A stretch of DNA of 10,685 nt, from positions 1 to 10,685 of the forward strand of contig PMIW01000246.1 of NCBI GenBank assembly GCA_003158365.1. Reading direction: 5' to 3'. Of the stretch, positions 1 to 5,951 are shown in pieces. This DNA is from Ignavibacteriota bacterium. Its GTDB lineage: Bacteria > Bacteroidota > Ignavibacteria > Tepidaquicellales > Tepidaquicellaceae. The position numbers and the translations under genes were made by a program. The notes under the pieces are model-generated. The model saw only the letters and a program-made list of their open reading frames with translations. It ran no database searches and had not been told where the DNA came from. Position 1 is the stretch's first letter; every line of letters starts with the position of its first letter.

Positions 1-119
1 AAACAATGTATCATTGCCACGAATGTGCCGGAACACTGGACAGCACAGATTTGGATGGTGACAGTTCTATGACAGTTCTCGATATCGATGAAATATTAAA
101 TAAATCTTTTCCTATTTAG
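1..119 (+). CDS. C-terminal fragment of unidentified protein (5' end outside window)
   Basis: Reading from base 3 there is an open frame of 38 codons that ends at TAG 117-119. It is the only plus-strand frame open for this whole stretch; the other two stop at 60 and 84. The peptide starts TMYHCHECAGTLDSTDLDGD and ends in an acidic helix-like stretch, LDIDEILNKSFPI. The CHEC pair could be half of a metal site, but no second pair is visible. A small gene starting at ATG 6-8 (37 residues) cannot be excluded, but a truncated larger gene is more likely because the frame is open to the edge. I do not recognise the family. Confidence 0.55.
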   Translation, partial: TMYHCHECAGTLDSTDLDGDSSMTVLDIDEILNKSFPI

Positions 120-254
120 AAATCCAAAGTCATCTTAGTCTTCAATGTTTTAGTAACAATTATTTACAAAATTATTATTTTTCTTCCAATTTTTCTTTAA
201 AATATTTTGTTATATTAATATAGTACTTAAAAGACAAAATTTTTAATTAATTAT
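120..254. other. Intergenic leader of the propeller gene
   Basis: These 135 bases are very T- and A-rich and hold no open frame of note. The TATATTAATATAG stretch near 211-223 is a possible promoter region for the gene at 255, but I see no clean match to the Bacteroidota TTTG / TAnnTTTG promoter or to a sigma-70 pair. No Shine-Dalgarno sequence precedes the ATG. Confidence 0.4.
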
Positions 255-1982
255 ATGAAAACAAGAATACTTTTAGTAATATTAATAGCAACCGTTTATA
301 TCTTTAGTTTTTTATTCCGGTCTGATATTAACGCACAGGTATTAAGCAGTGCAGATTCATCGGGGTTTTTCAGACCACACGATTTGAATCCTGATATTAT
401 TGTAAATAAGATTTTTACTAATCCGAATCTCTACAAATCTTACGCAAGTGTTTTGTTTACGAATGTAAACATCTCCCAGAATTCCGCACCGCAGAATGAA
501 CCATCAGTAAGGATAAGCCGCAAGAGTACGAACAGAGTCGTTGCCGCCTGGCGTGATTTCCGATATGGTCCAATTATTGACCCTGGACCAAACAGGCGTG
601 TTGGTTACAGTTATTCGGTCGATAGCGGCGCTACCTGGTCAGTTTCTGCAATTCTTGATTCAACACTTGTAGGTGGTGAACCAAGAAACAGTGACGCGGT
701 TCTTGGTGTTGATTCTGCAGGCAATTTTTATATTGGTGTAATCGCACTTAATGTAAGTAATTCAAATGGTATGATTGTTGTATATAAATCTACCGATGGC
801 GGTGTTACTTTTCCTTTTGCATATACTGCAGCTTCCAGCAGCGGAACCGGTGAAGATAAAGAGTATATAACAACAGACCTTGTTCCCGGCAGTCCTTTTT
901 ATAATACAATTTATTTTACGTGGACAAGATTTACTTCAGGTCAGAGAATATTGTGCATTAAATCTACAAACGGAGGGGTTAATTGGTCAACACCCTCTAA
1001 CGTGAGCGAAGCAACATTCGGAGTGCAGGGTTCCGACCCCGCAATAAGTACAAACGGTCAGATAAATGTGGTCTGGCTTGCTAATAATGGTTCATCTTCA
1101 TCAATCTATTATGATAAATCGACAGACGGTGGTACAACATTCGGAACCGATATTGTAATTTCGACCGGAACATCACCTACGTTACCGAATGGCGCCCCGA
1201 CATTTCCCTCGATTGCAGCTGATATCTCAGGCGGTCCCAGGAATGGATATCTATATACTGTTTTCAGTGATTCAAGAAACGGTGATCCTGATATTTTTCT
1301 TTGCAGGTCAACAAATAACGGCAGTAACTGGTCAGCACCTGTAAGAGTTAATAATGATGCTGTAAGTAATGGTAAACTGCAGTACTGGCCCTGGATTGGC
1401 GTGAATGATAACGGAAATATTGCGATAGTCTGGATGGATACGAGAAATACTGCAGATAATACAATTATAGAAGCATACCTCGCAAGGTCTTTTGACGGAG
1501 GGTTAACATTTACTAATGAACTTTTAAGTACTCAGCCCTCTCCGACAAGCGTTCCCGGAACTAATGTCCGTTTCGGTGATTATATTTGTATTGATTACTG
1601 GAAAAATAAAATCGTACCTGTCTGGACTGATGAAAGAGCAGGCGGATATAATATGGATATCTACACGGCAGTAATTAATACTGTTGTTGGTGTCGAACCT
1701 GTTACAAAAAATGTTCCCGATGTGTATAAACTTTATCAGAATTATCCTAACCCGTTTAATCCTACTACTAATATAAAATACCAGATAAAAAACAGCGGAT
1801 ATATATCTTTAAAAGTTTTTGATATTCTCGGTAAAGAAATTGCAGCACTGGTTAATGAGAAGCTGTCACCCGGAACTTATGAGATAACATTTGACGGAAG
1901 CAATTTATCATCGGGTATTTATTTTTATAAGATTGAAACAGAAGGTTTTTCGGAAGTTAAGAAATTTATTTTACTAAAGTAA
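255..1982 (+). CDS. Secreted Asp-box (BNR) beta-propeller protein with T9SS sorting domain
   Basis: The 575-residue protein begins with a signal peptide (basic MKTR, hydrophobic core about 5-20, likely cut after NAQ at 28). Six Asp-box motifs of the SxDxGxTW type follow at about 121-128 (SVDSGATW), 179-186 (STDGGVTF), 237-244 (STNGGVNW), 289-296 (STDGGTTF), 352-359 (STNNGSNW) and 412-419 (SFDGGLTF). Their spacing of 52 to 63 residues fits one motif per blade of a six-bladed propeller, the fold of sialidases and BNR proteins. The sialidase FRIP-type arginine motif is absent, so enzymatic activity should not be assumed; binding of glycan or protein is equally possible. Residues 493-575 are a type IX secretion sorting domain (LYQNYPNPFNP to VKKFILLK), implying export across the outer membrane and surface attachment or release. 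The ATG is well placed before the signal peptide but has no Shine-Dalgarno sequence. The gene is monocistronic and is followed by a strong terminator. Confidence 0.85.
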   Translation: MKTRILLVILIATVYIFSFLFRSDINAQVLSSADSSGFFRPHDLNPDIIVNKIFTNPNLYKSYASVLFTNVNISQNSAPQNEPSVRISRKSTNRVVAAWRDFRYGPIIDPGPNRRVGYSYSVDSGATWSVSAILDSTLVGGEPRNSDAVLGVDSAGNFYIGVIALNVSNSNGMIVVYKSTDGGVTFPFAYTAASSSGTGEDKEYITTDLVPGSPFYNTIYFTWTRFTSGQRILCIKSTNGGVNWSTPSNVSEATFGVQGSDPAISTNGQINVVWLANNGSSSSIYYDKSTDGGTTFGTDIVISTGTSPTLPNGAPTFPSIAADISGGPRNGYLYTVFSDSRNGDPDIFLCRSTNNGSNWSAPVRVNNDAVSNGKLQYWPWIGVNDNGNIAIVWMDTRNTADNTIIEAYLARSFDGGLTFTNELLSTQPSPTSVPGTNVRFGDYICIDYWKNKIVPVWTDERAGGYNMDIYTAVINTVVGVEPVTKNVPDVYKLYQNYPNPFNPTTNIKYQIKNSGYISLKVFDILGKEIAALVNEKLSPGTYEITFDGSNLSSGIYFYKIETEGFSEVKKFILLK

Positions 1983-2204
1983 AATATTCAACCCCGTAGA
2001 CCACTTAGTCGGCTCAGTGTTCTCCGCTGCTGAAAACATTTATAAATTTTACTACAAAAACATATAATTTTTACTATACTATTTCGGATTCAATCTTATT
2101 ATTGTTGTACTGAAGAAAGGGTATTAAGTAATTAATTGAAGAAGAAAAGTCAGAGACTTAAAGCTATTAATCAGTAAAAAGACTGAAAAACAAAAGAGAG
2201 CAGA

Positions 2205-2240
2205 AAGACCCGTTGCTTAAGTAATTGAGCAGCGGGTTTT
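2205..2240. terminator. Bidirectional rho-independent terminator
   Basis: Bases 2205-2220 pair with 2225-2240 in a 16-bp stem containing three G-T wobbles, closed by a GTAA loop. The core is CCCGTTGCT against AGCAGCGGG. It is followed by TTTTCTGTTT on the plus strand and by T-rich sequence on the minus strand. It sits between the convergent genes ending at 1982 and 2251, so it can end both transcripts. The rest of the 1983-2250 gap holds only a few weak short hairpins and no gene. Confidence 0.85.
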
Positions 2241-2250
2241 CTGTTTATAC

Positions 2251-2964
2251 TCAATACATGGAAAAGAAAGGATTGTTCAGTCTCTCATCCATTGTTCTCT
2301 GGTAAAATTCCTTTTTATCCGGTACGTTTTCCATCAGGTAGCCGTAATATTTTTTATAATATTCTTTCATTGCAGCTTTATCGGTTTTACCCTTTATTTT
2401 TTCTTCCATTGCATATTCATTTGCAAGGGGCTCGATAACGTAATATTCAAGCGCGCGAACCCTGTCATCGGGCTGGTAAGTGTTCACTGAACCGCAGCTT
2501 TCGCATTTCAGGTTTATAGCCATAAAGGAATAAACATTTATCGGTAGTTCAGCACCGCACTGCGTGCAGCGGTGAAGCTTCTTTTCGTCTATATGGGCTT
2601 TTACGTTTTCCAGAATTTTCCTCGCTGTCCGGGCATAAGATTTTATTTCGTATCTTTCGAATTCGTCCTGAATCCATTGCTGGAAAATACCCCTTTTTGG
2701 CTCCTGCTCCTTCAAAAGGCTGTTAGCATTTACTTTTAAAATTTCCAGCCTCATCTTGCTCCATCCTTCGTCAGCTTTTGCACTCAGCTGGGTTACGGTC
2801 TGATATTTTAACCCGTTTAGAATGTTTATAATAACGATAGTATCATACTGCACGCCGTCTATAATTTCCTGCATGGGACCTTCGGCGCTGTCTAAAACTT
2901 CATAGAACCTGTCTCTTAATTTATTGAGATATGAATCCCATCTTTCTATCAATTCCTGTGACAT
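2251..2964 (-). CDS. Uncharacterised zinc-ribbon protein (third gene of operon)
   Basis: This is a 237-residue protein with no signal peptide and no membrane segment, so it is probably cytosolic. A four-cysteine zinc ribbon lies in the middle: C133 and C136 (CTQC) and C154 and C157 (CESC), with 17 residues between the pairs. It is flanked by long charged, predicted helical regions, roughly 1-130 and 168-230. The C-terminal part is rich in Lys, Tyr and Glu. The start is 3 bases after the stop of the preceding gene, and its Shine-Dalgarno sequence lies inside that gene's last codons, so translation is probably coupled. I do not recognise the family. Zinc binding is inferred from cysteine spacing; a structural rather than catalytic role is likely. 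The gene ends 11 bases from the terminator stem at 2205-2240. Confidence 0.8.
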   Translation of the reverse strand: MSQELIERWDSYLNKLRDRFYEVLDSAEGPMQEIIDGVQYDTIVIINILNGLKYQTVTQLSAKADEGWSKMRLEILKVNANSLLKEQEPKRGIFQQWIQDEFERYEIKSYARTARKILENVKAHIDEKKLHRCTQCGAELPINVYSFMAINLKCESCGSVNTYQPDDRVRALEYYVIEPLANEYAMEEKIKGKTDKAAMKEYYKKYYGYLMENVPDKKEFYQRTMDERLNNPFFSMY

Positions 2965-2967
2965 AAT

Positions 2968-3486
2968 TTATAATCCTTTCGCTTCAAAAAGTTTACTTCC
3001 GCAGAAAAGACAACTGTCGTACTGCATTTCCTCCAGCCTCGGGGCTCCGCAGTTTTTGCATGTCATTGTCTTTTGTCTCTCGCCCTGCATTCCGGTTGAG
3101 TATTTCTGTGTTCCAGTCTGTGCATTTTTGAAAATATCACCGAGTCCCGTGAATGGTTTTATCTTCTGGTAATACTCCTTAACCTTTGCATCCATATTGA
3201 AATTTCCGATTGCTCCTGCCAGCAGTGGTGAAGAAGACTGCAGGATTCTGTATTTTTCGATTATCTTTTCGAACACTCCGCGAAGCTCGATAGGGAAAGC
3301 ACCGCGTGTTATTTTCATTTCCGATTTCAAAAGAAATTCCTTGTTTTCATTGCTGAGCGGAGAAACTCCGTATGTATTCAGGAATCCGTTCCAGTTTTCG
3401 TCTCCGCCTTTTTCCGAGCGCCATGCTTTCTGGAATGCCTGGTCTATTTCGTTGTTGAACTCTTTTACAAGTTTGTTTTCATCCAT
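2968..3486 (-). CDS. Uncharacterised protein with C-terminal zinc ribbon (second gene of operon)
   Basis: This 172-residue protein has no signal peptide or membrane segment. Residues 1-120 look helical and charged. Residues about 117-140 form a Gly/Gln/Thr/Ser-rich linker, and a compact zinc ribbon closes the protein: C143 and C146 (CKNC), C159 and C162 (CLFC), with 12 residues between pairs. Such C-terminal ribbons are common in adaptor-like proteins. The ribbon arrangement differs from that of the following gene (C-terminal here, central there; 12 against 17 residues between pairs), so the two are not obvious duplicates. The ATG at 3486 has no Shine-Dalgarno sequence, and a 15-base inverted repeat lies 13-27 bases upstream. 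The gene is 74 bp downstream of the duplicated-domain gene and 3 bp upstream of the second ribbon gene. Function is unknown. Confidence 0.8.
   Translation of the reverse strand: MDENKLVKEFNNEIDQAFQKAWRSEKGGDENWNGFLNTYGVSPLSNENKEFLLKSEMKITRGAFPIELRGVFEKIIEKYRILQSSSPLLAGAIGNFNMDAKVKEYYQKIKPFTGLGDIFKNAQTGTQKYSTGMQGERQKTMTCKNCGAPRLEEMQYDSCLFCGSKLFEAKGL
2974..2980 (-). promoter_or_regulatory. Shine-Dalgarno of the 2964 start, inside the upstream gene
   Basis: On the minus strand the sequence GAAAGGA lies 9 bases before the ATG at 2964-2962. It overlaps the final codons of the gene ending at 2968, which supports translational coupling of the two genes. It is the only clear ribosome binding site in the operon. 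Confidence 0.6.
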
Positions 3487-3498
3487 ATTAATTGAATT

Positions 3499-3513
3499 AT
3501 GATTTTAAATCAT
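3499..3513. repeat. Perfect inverted repeat upstream of the second operon gene
   Basis: ATGATTT, one T, then AAATCAT form a perfect 7-1-7 palindrome in the 74-bp gap between the first and second genes of the operon, 13-27 bases before the 3486 start. It could be an operator or a weak hairpin. In such AT-rich DNA it could also be chance. Confidence 0.35.
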
Positions 3514-3560
3514 CAGAAAAAATGTTCTAAATCTTAAGAATTTTATGAATATTACAAATC

Positions 3561-4079
3561 TTAGAAATCTATATCTGTATGTGCACTGCCCGGAGCCATG
3601 CTTTCATATTTTATTTTATACTGGTTCATCAGAGTCTGCATCTGCATAGCCAGCGAAAAATCCGCCATCATTTTTGTGTTCCAGTAAGAACTGATATTTG
3701 TATAATCCGTTACAGTCAGTCCGAAATCCTTCAGTACGTCCTGCGCATCGCGTCCCTGCTTGCCAAGCACGTCCTGTGCAACCATAAGCTCAATCCACTG
3801 TTCGAATGAATATGATTCGGCATTAATCTGGTCGCTGCCGCCAAGATTCCCGACTGCTTTTTCGGTGAAGGCCTTACCGTAAATTGTTGAAATGGTGAAG
3901 GATGTGTCGTTTCTCATGCGTGTGAGCCATTCGTTGTTTACACGGTCCCATTTCGGAGCATCCACTCCGAGTAATTTTAAGATTTCATCTGTTTGTGCTC
4001 CGCCTGCGAGTTTCGCATTCGCACCTGCCCATTGCTCTATTGTGACTCCCTCGACGGGGTCAAGTAAAGAATTGCCCAT
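3561..4079 (-). CDS. Uncharacterised cytosolic protein with internally duplicated domain (first gene of operon; DUF6620-like?)
   Basis: This is a 172-residue, cysteine-free protein without signal peptide or membrane segment. It is built of two related halves, about 11-71 and 89-154. Each begins with an aromatic or aliphatic residue plus EQW (EQW at 15-17 and 93-95). Each has a leucine-lysine turn ending in glycine (G38, G120), and each has the signature W-x-T-[RK]-M-x-x-D (W51/T53/M55/D58 and W133/T135/M137/D140). From the glycine onward the two halves align at a constant offset of 82 residues. The N-terminal wording (LLDPVEGVTIEQWA) reminds me of the uncharacterised DUF6620 family, but that is from memory and unchecked. 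It is the first gene of an operon with two zinc-ribbon genes and has no Shine-Dalgarno sequence. The function is not known, and the context suggests the three products act together. Confidence 0.8.
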   Translation of the reverse strand: MGNSLLDPVEGVTIEQWAGANAKLAGGAQTDEILKLLGVDAPKWDRVNNEWLTRMRNDTSFTISTIYGKAFTEKAVGNLGGSDQINAESYSFEQWIELMVAQDVLGKQGRDAQDVLKDFGLTVTDYTNISSYWNTKMMADFSLAMQMQTLMNQYKIKYESMAPGSAHTDIDF

Positions 4080-4243
4080 AGTTTTGGTTTTTTAGTTTTT
4101 AAATTGTAGGTTAATATACAAAAAATATTTTTAATATTACAGATTATTTTCATAATTTACGCCATTTATATCGGAATATTGTGGTACTATTATTATTGCG
4201 ATTTGCTTATTTTAAATTAAAAATAATCTTGTGAGGATAGCAA
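4080..4243. promoter_or_regulatory. Divergent promoter region
   Basis: This 164-bp AT-rich gap separates the minus-strand three-gene operon from the plus-strand methyltransferase gene, so it must hold both promoters. Several near matches to the Bacteroidota TAnnTTTG element are present on the minus strand (a T-run followed by TTTG near 4120-4130), but none is exact, so I do not assign transcription starts. Confidence 0.4.
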
Positions 4244-4801
4244 ATGTCTCTGCCGGATAAATGGATAAATACAATTTTTAAAATTGCTACGGGGAAACCG
4301 ATAATCAGAAATGCAATGACACCCGTTGGCGCCATTTTATTCTTAAGTTTTGTAACAGGGCTTATATTTTTTTCTCTCTGTATCGACGGTGCTTTGGAGT
4401 TAAAACCTTTCATTGCTTTTCCGGTCGATTTGATTTTAGGTCTGTTTTTTTTATTTTCCGGAATAACACTGACAGCTTATTGTATTTTTTATTTTATAAA
4501 ATCAGGAGGAACACCGGTTCCGCTGAACCCCCCTAAAAAATTAATTACTGACGGTCCGTATGGTATATCGAGGAATCCGATGCTGACAGGTCTTTTTCTT
4601 CTGTTGTTCGGGTTCGGCTTTATCCGCAATTCCGTAACTTTAACATTTATAGTTACCCCGTTTTTCATAATTTTAAATTATATCGAAATTAAAAAAATTG
4701 AAGAACCCGAAATAGAAAAAAGATTTGGTAAAGATTATATAGAGTTCAGAAAAAAAACACCAATGTTCATCCCGAAATATGAGAAGAAGAAACCGGAATA
4801 A
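4244..4801 (+). CDS. Membrane methyltransferase, isoprenylcysteine carboxyl / phospholipid methyltransferase-like
   Basis: The 185-residue integral membrane protein has hydrophobic segments at about 25-45, 58-86 and 114-147. The last is a helical hairpin, as in the ICMT/PEMT superfamily of S-adenosylmethionine-dependent methyltransferases. Both family landmarks are present: GPYGISRNPM at 104-113, and EEPEIEKRFGKDY at 153-165 followed by a TPMFIP tail. In the family these form the cofactor and substrate pocket at the inner membrane face. Bacterial members are usually annotated as isoprenylcysteine carboxylmethyltransferase family although few substrates are known, so the substrate here is undetermined (a lipid or another small hydrophobic acceptor). 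A good Shine-Dalgarno GAGGA (4233-4237) lies 6 bases before the ATG. The gene converges on the cytochrome gene with 1 bp between stop codons. Confidence 0.8.
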   Translation: MSLPDKWINTIFKIATGKPIIRNAMTPVGAILFLSFVTGLIFFSLCIDGALELKPFIAFPVDLILGLFFLFSGITLTAYCIFYFIKSGGTPVPLNPPKKLITDGPYGISRNPMLTGLFLLLFGFGFIRNSVTLTFIVTPFFIILNYIEIKKIEEPEIEKRFGKDYIEFRKKTPMFIPKYEKKKPE

Positions 4802-4811
4802 ATTATTCCGG
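4793..4811. terminator. Palindrome carrying both convergent stop codons; likely bidirectional terminator
   Basis: CCGGAATAAATTATTCCGG is a perfect 9-1-9 inverted repeat centred on base 4802. Each arm encodes Pro-Glu-stop (CCG GAA TAA) of one gene, so the plus-strand methyltransferase and the minus-strand cytochrome end with identical codons. Folded, it gives an 8-bp stem with a 3-base loop. It is followed by CCTCTTTTC on the plus strand and TTTCTTCTTCTC on the minus strand, which is T-rich enough for weak termination both ways. Confidence 0.65.
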
Positions 4812-5786
4812 CCTCTTTTCAAATTTTACGACGGTATTGTAAACCGGCTTTACACTCATAAGGTAATCATAAACAGCTCCAAGGTCTTCCTCACTCATTC
4901 CTGCGAAAAAAGTCCACGGCATTATTGTATTGAATCCGCCTTCTTTCACTTCCGGTGCTGCATATTCAGGTTGCAGGAATGATTTAAATTTTTTAATGAA
5001 CTGCTCTTTTGTCCAATCCCCGATACCTGTCGGCCTGTGCGGCGTAATGTTCGCGGGTCTGACAATTACACCTCCGGGAAGTTTAAATTCCTGTCCGCCT
5101 GCAAGATACTTATCCATTTTGAACTCACCTTTTTCCTGTTGAGTATGGCAGTCGTTGCATCCTGCAGCATTAACAAGATATTTTCCGTATTCAACATTGT
5201 TAGTTTTGTCGGGTAAAGGCTGCAAATCGTTTTTCTGAGGAATTGTCCTCATTATCAGGTTCATCGGAAAAGACGGTTTGGATGCAGCAACATTATTTTC
5301 AATTGGCTGAAGGGTTCTTAAATATGCGATGATAGCATGTATGTCATTCTTATCCATTTTACCGTATGCAAGAAAAGGCATCAGCGGAAAAATGGGATCA
5401 TCATTTTTATCCACGCCTTCCGTTATTGCCCTGAAAATTTCTCCGTCTGTCCAGCTGCTTAAATTTGCAGGTGTAATATTTTTCGCGTAAAATGTTCCGG
5501 GCAGTCCGAAATCTTCTGTGAATGCAAATCCTCCCTGACCAAGTGTTCCGGGAATAAGCGGACCTGTATATCTTGAGTAATCGCGGGATGAATGGCAGTC
5601 GGCGCAGGTACATACATTATTAAAAAGATATTCACCTCTTTTTACAAGTTCCGGAGTCGTATTTATTTTTATATCCTGAGCCGGCGAAACTTTCGGATAT
5701 GCTTTCAGGATGTAAAGATAACCTGCAAGGGCGCCAATGAAGAGTAAAACTATTATGAGACTAAAAATCCTTACAATTTTTTTCAT
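4803..5786 (-). CDS. Membrane-anchored diheme cytochrome c
   Basis: From the ATG at 5786 the protein has 327 residues. An N-terminal membrane anchor or uncleaved signal (about 5-26) is followed by two cytochrome c domains facing the periplasm. Each has a heme-binding CxxCH: C61-A-D-C64-H65 and C210-N-D-C213-H214. Candidate axial methionines are M136 (in LMPFLAYGKM) and M289 (in IMPWTFFAGM). Each domain also carries the NITP element and closes with the usual helix ending in a YLRT/YLMS-type motif. The layout is that of cytochrome subunits or partners of periplasmic dehydrogenases, which pass electrons to the respiratory chain. No dehydrogenase gene is adjacent, so the partner is unknown. A longer frame reaches a TTG at 5813, but the ATG has a Shine-Dalgarno sequence 6 bases upstream and starts directly with a signal-like MKKIVRIF, so I prefer it. 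An additional cysteine (C59) just before the first heme site is of unknown role. Confidence 0.88.
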   Translation of the reverse strand: MKKIVRIFSLIIVLLFIGALAGYLYILKAYPKVSPAQDIKINTTPELVKRGEYLFNNVCTCADCHSSRDYSRYTGPLIPGTLGQGGFAFTEDFGLPGTFYAKNITPANLSSWTDGEIFRAITEGVDKNDDPIFPLMPFLAYGKMDKNDIHAIIAYLRTLQPIENNVAASKPSFPMNLIMRTIPQKNDLQPLPDKTNNVEYGKYLVNAAGCNDCHTQQEKGEFKMDKYLAGGQEFKLPGGVIVRPANITPHRPTGIGDWTKEQFIKKFKSFLQPEYAAPEVKEGGFNTIMPWTFFAGMSEEDLGAVYDYLMSVKPVYNTVVKFEKRPE

Positions 5787-5792
5787 GTTAAA

Positions 5793-5800
5793 CCTTTTTA
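5793..5800 (-). promoter_or_regulatory. Shine-Dalgarno fixing the cytochrome start at 5786
   Basis: On the minus strand TAAAAAGG is followed by six bases and then ATG (5786-5784). The alternative upstream start at 5813 is TTG and would put this site inside the coding region. The site is the main reason to choose the shorter form. Confidence 0.6.
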
Positions 5801-5867
5801 TTTTGTTCTCCAATGTTTTTAGAAACTATGAACAATAAAAAAAAGTTTCAAATATTATGATATAAAA

Positions 5868-5873
5868 ATTATA
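5868..5873 (-). promoter_or_regulatory. Possible -10 element of the cytochrome gene
   Basis: Read on the minus strand there is a perfect TATAAT about 80 bases before the ATG, downstream of the hydrolase terminator and so in a sensible place. The matching -35 (TTACAT, 17 bases upstream) is poor and overlaps the foot of the terminator. This lineage often uses a different consensus, so the call is tentative. Confidence 0.25.
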
Positions 5874-5896
5874 CTGTGAAAAAGAAAAGAATGTAA

Positions 5897-5935
5897 AAAA
5901 AGAGTTCCGGAACGTATCTTCCCGGAACTCTTTTT
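5897..5935 (-). terminator. Rho-independent terminator of the glycoside hydrolase gene
   Basis: AAAAAGAGTTCCGG (5897-5910) is perfectly complementary to CCGGAACTCTTTTT (5922-5935), giving a 14-bp stem around an 11-base loop. The minus-strand transcript continues with further Ts. It starts 16 bases after the hydrolase stop codon and separates that gene from the cytochrome gene. By symmetry it would also work on the plus strand. Confidence 0.92.
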
Positions 5936-5951
5936 AGCAGAAAGGAAAATC

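Noticed and set aside
6..119. Complete 37-residue gene at the left edge
   Set aside because: The frame is open to the window edge and no ribosome site can be seen, so a truncated longer gene is the simpler reading.
2924..3502. Plus-strand open frames across the zinc-ribbon genes
   Set aside because: They are antisense shadows of the minus-strand genes, with low-complexity translations and no supporting start signals.
4207..4413. Minus-strand frame opposite the methyltransferase start
   Set aside because: It overlaps the well-supported methyltransferase gene on the other strand and shows no domain.
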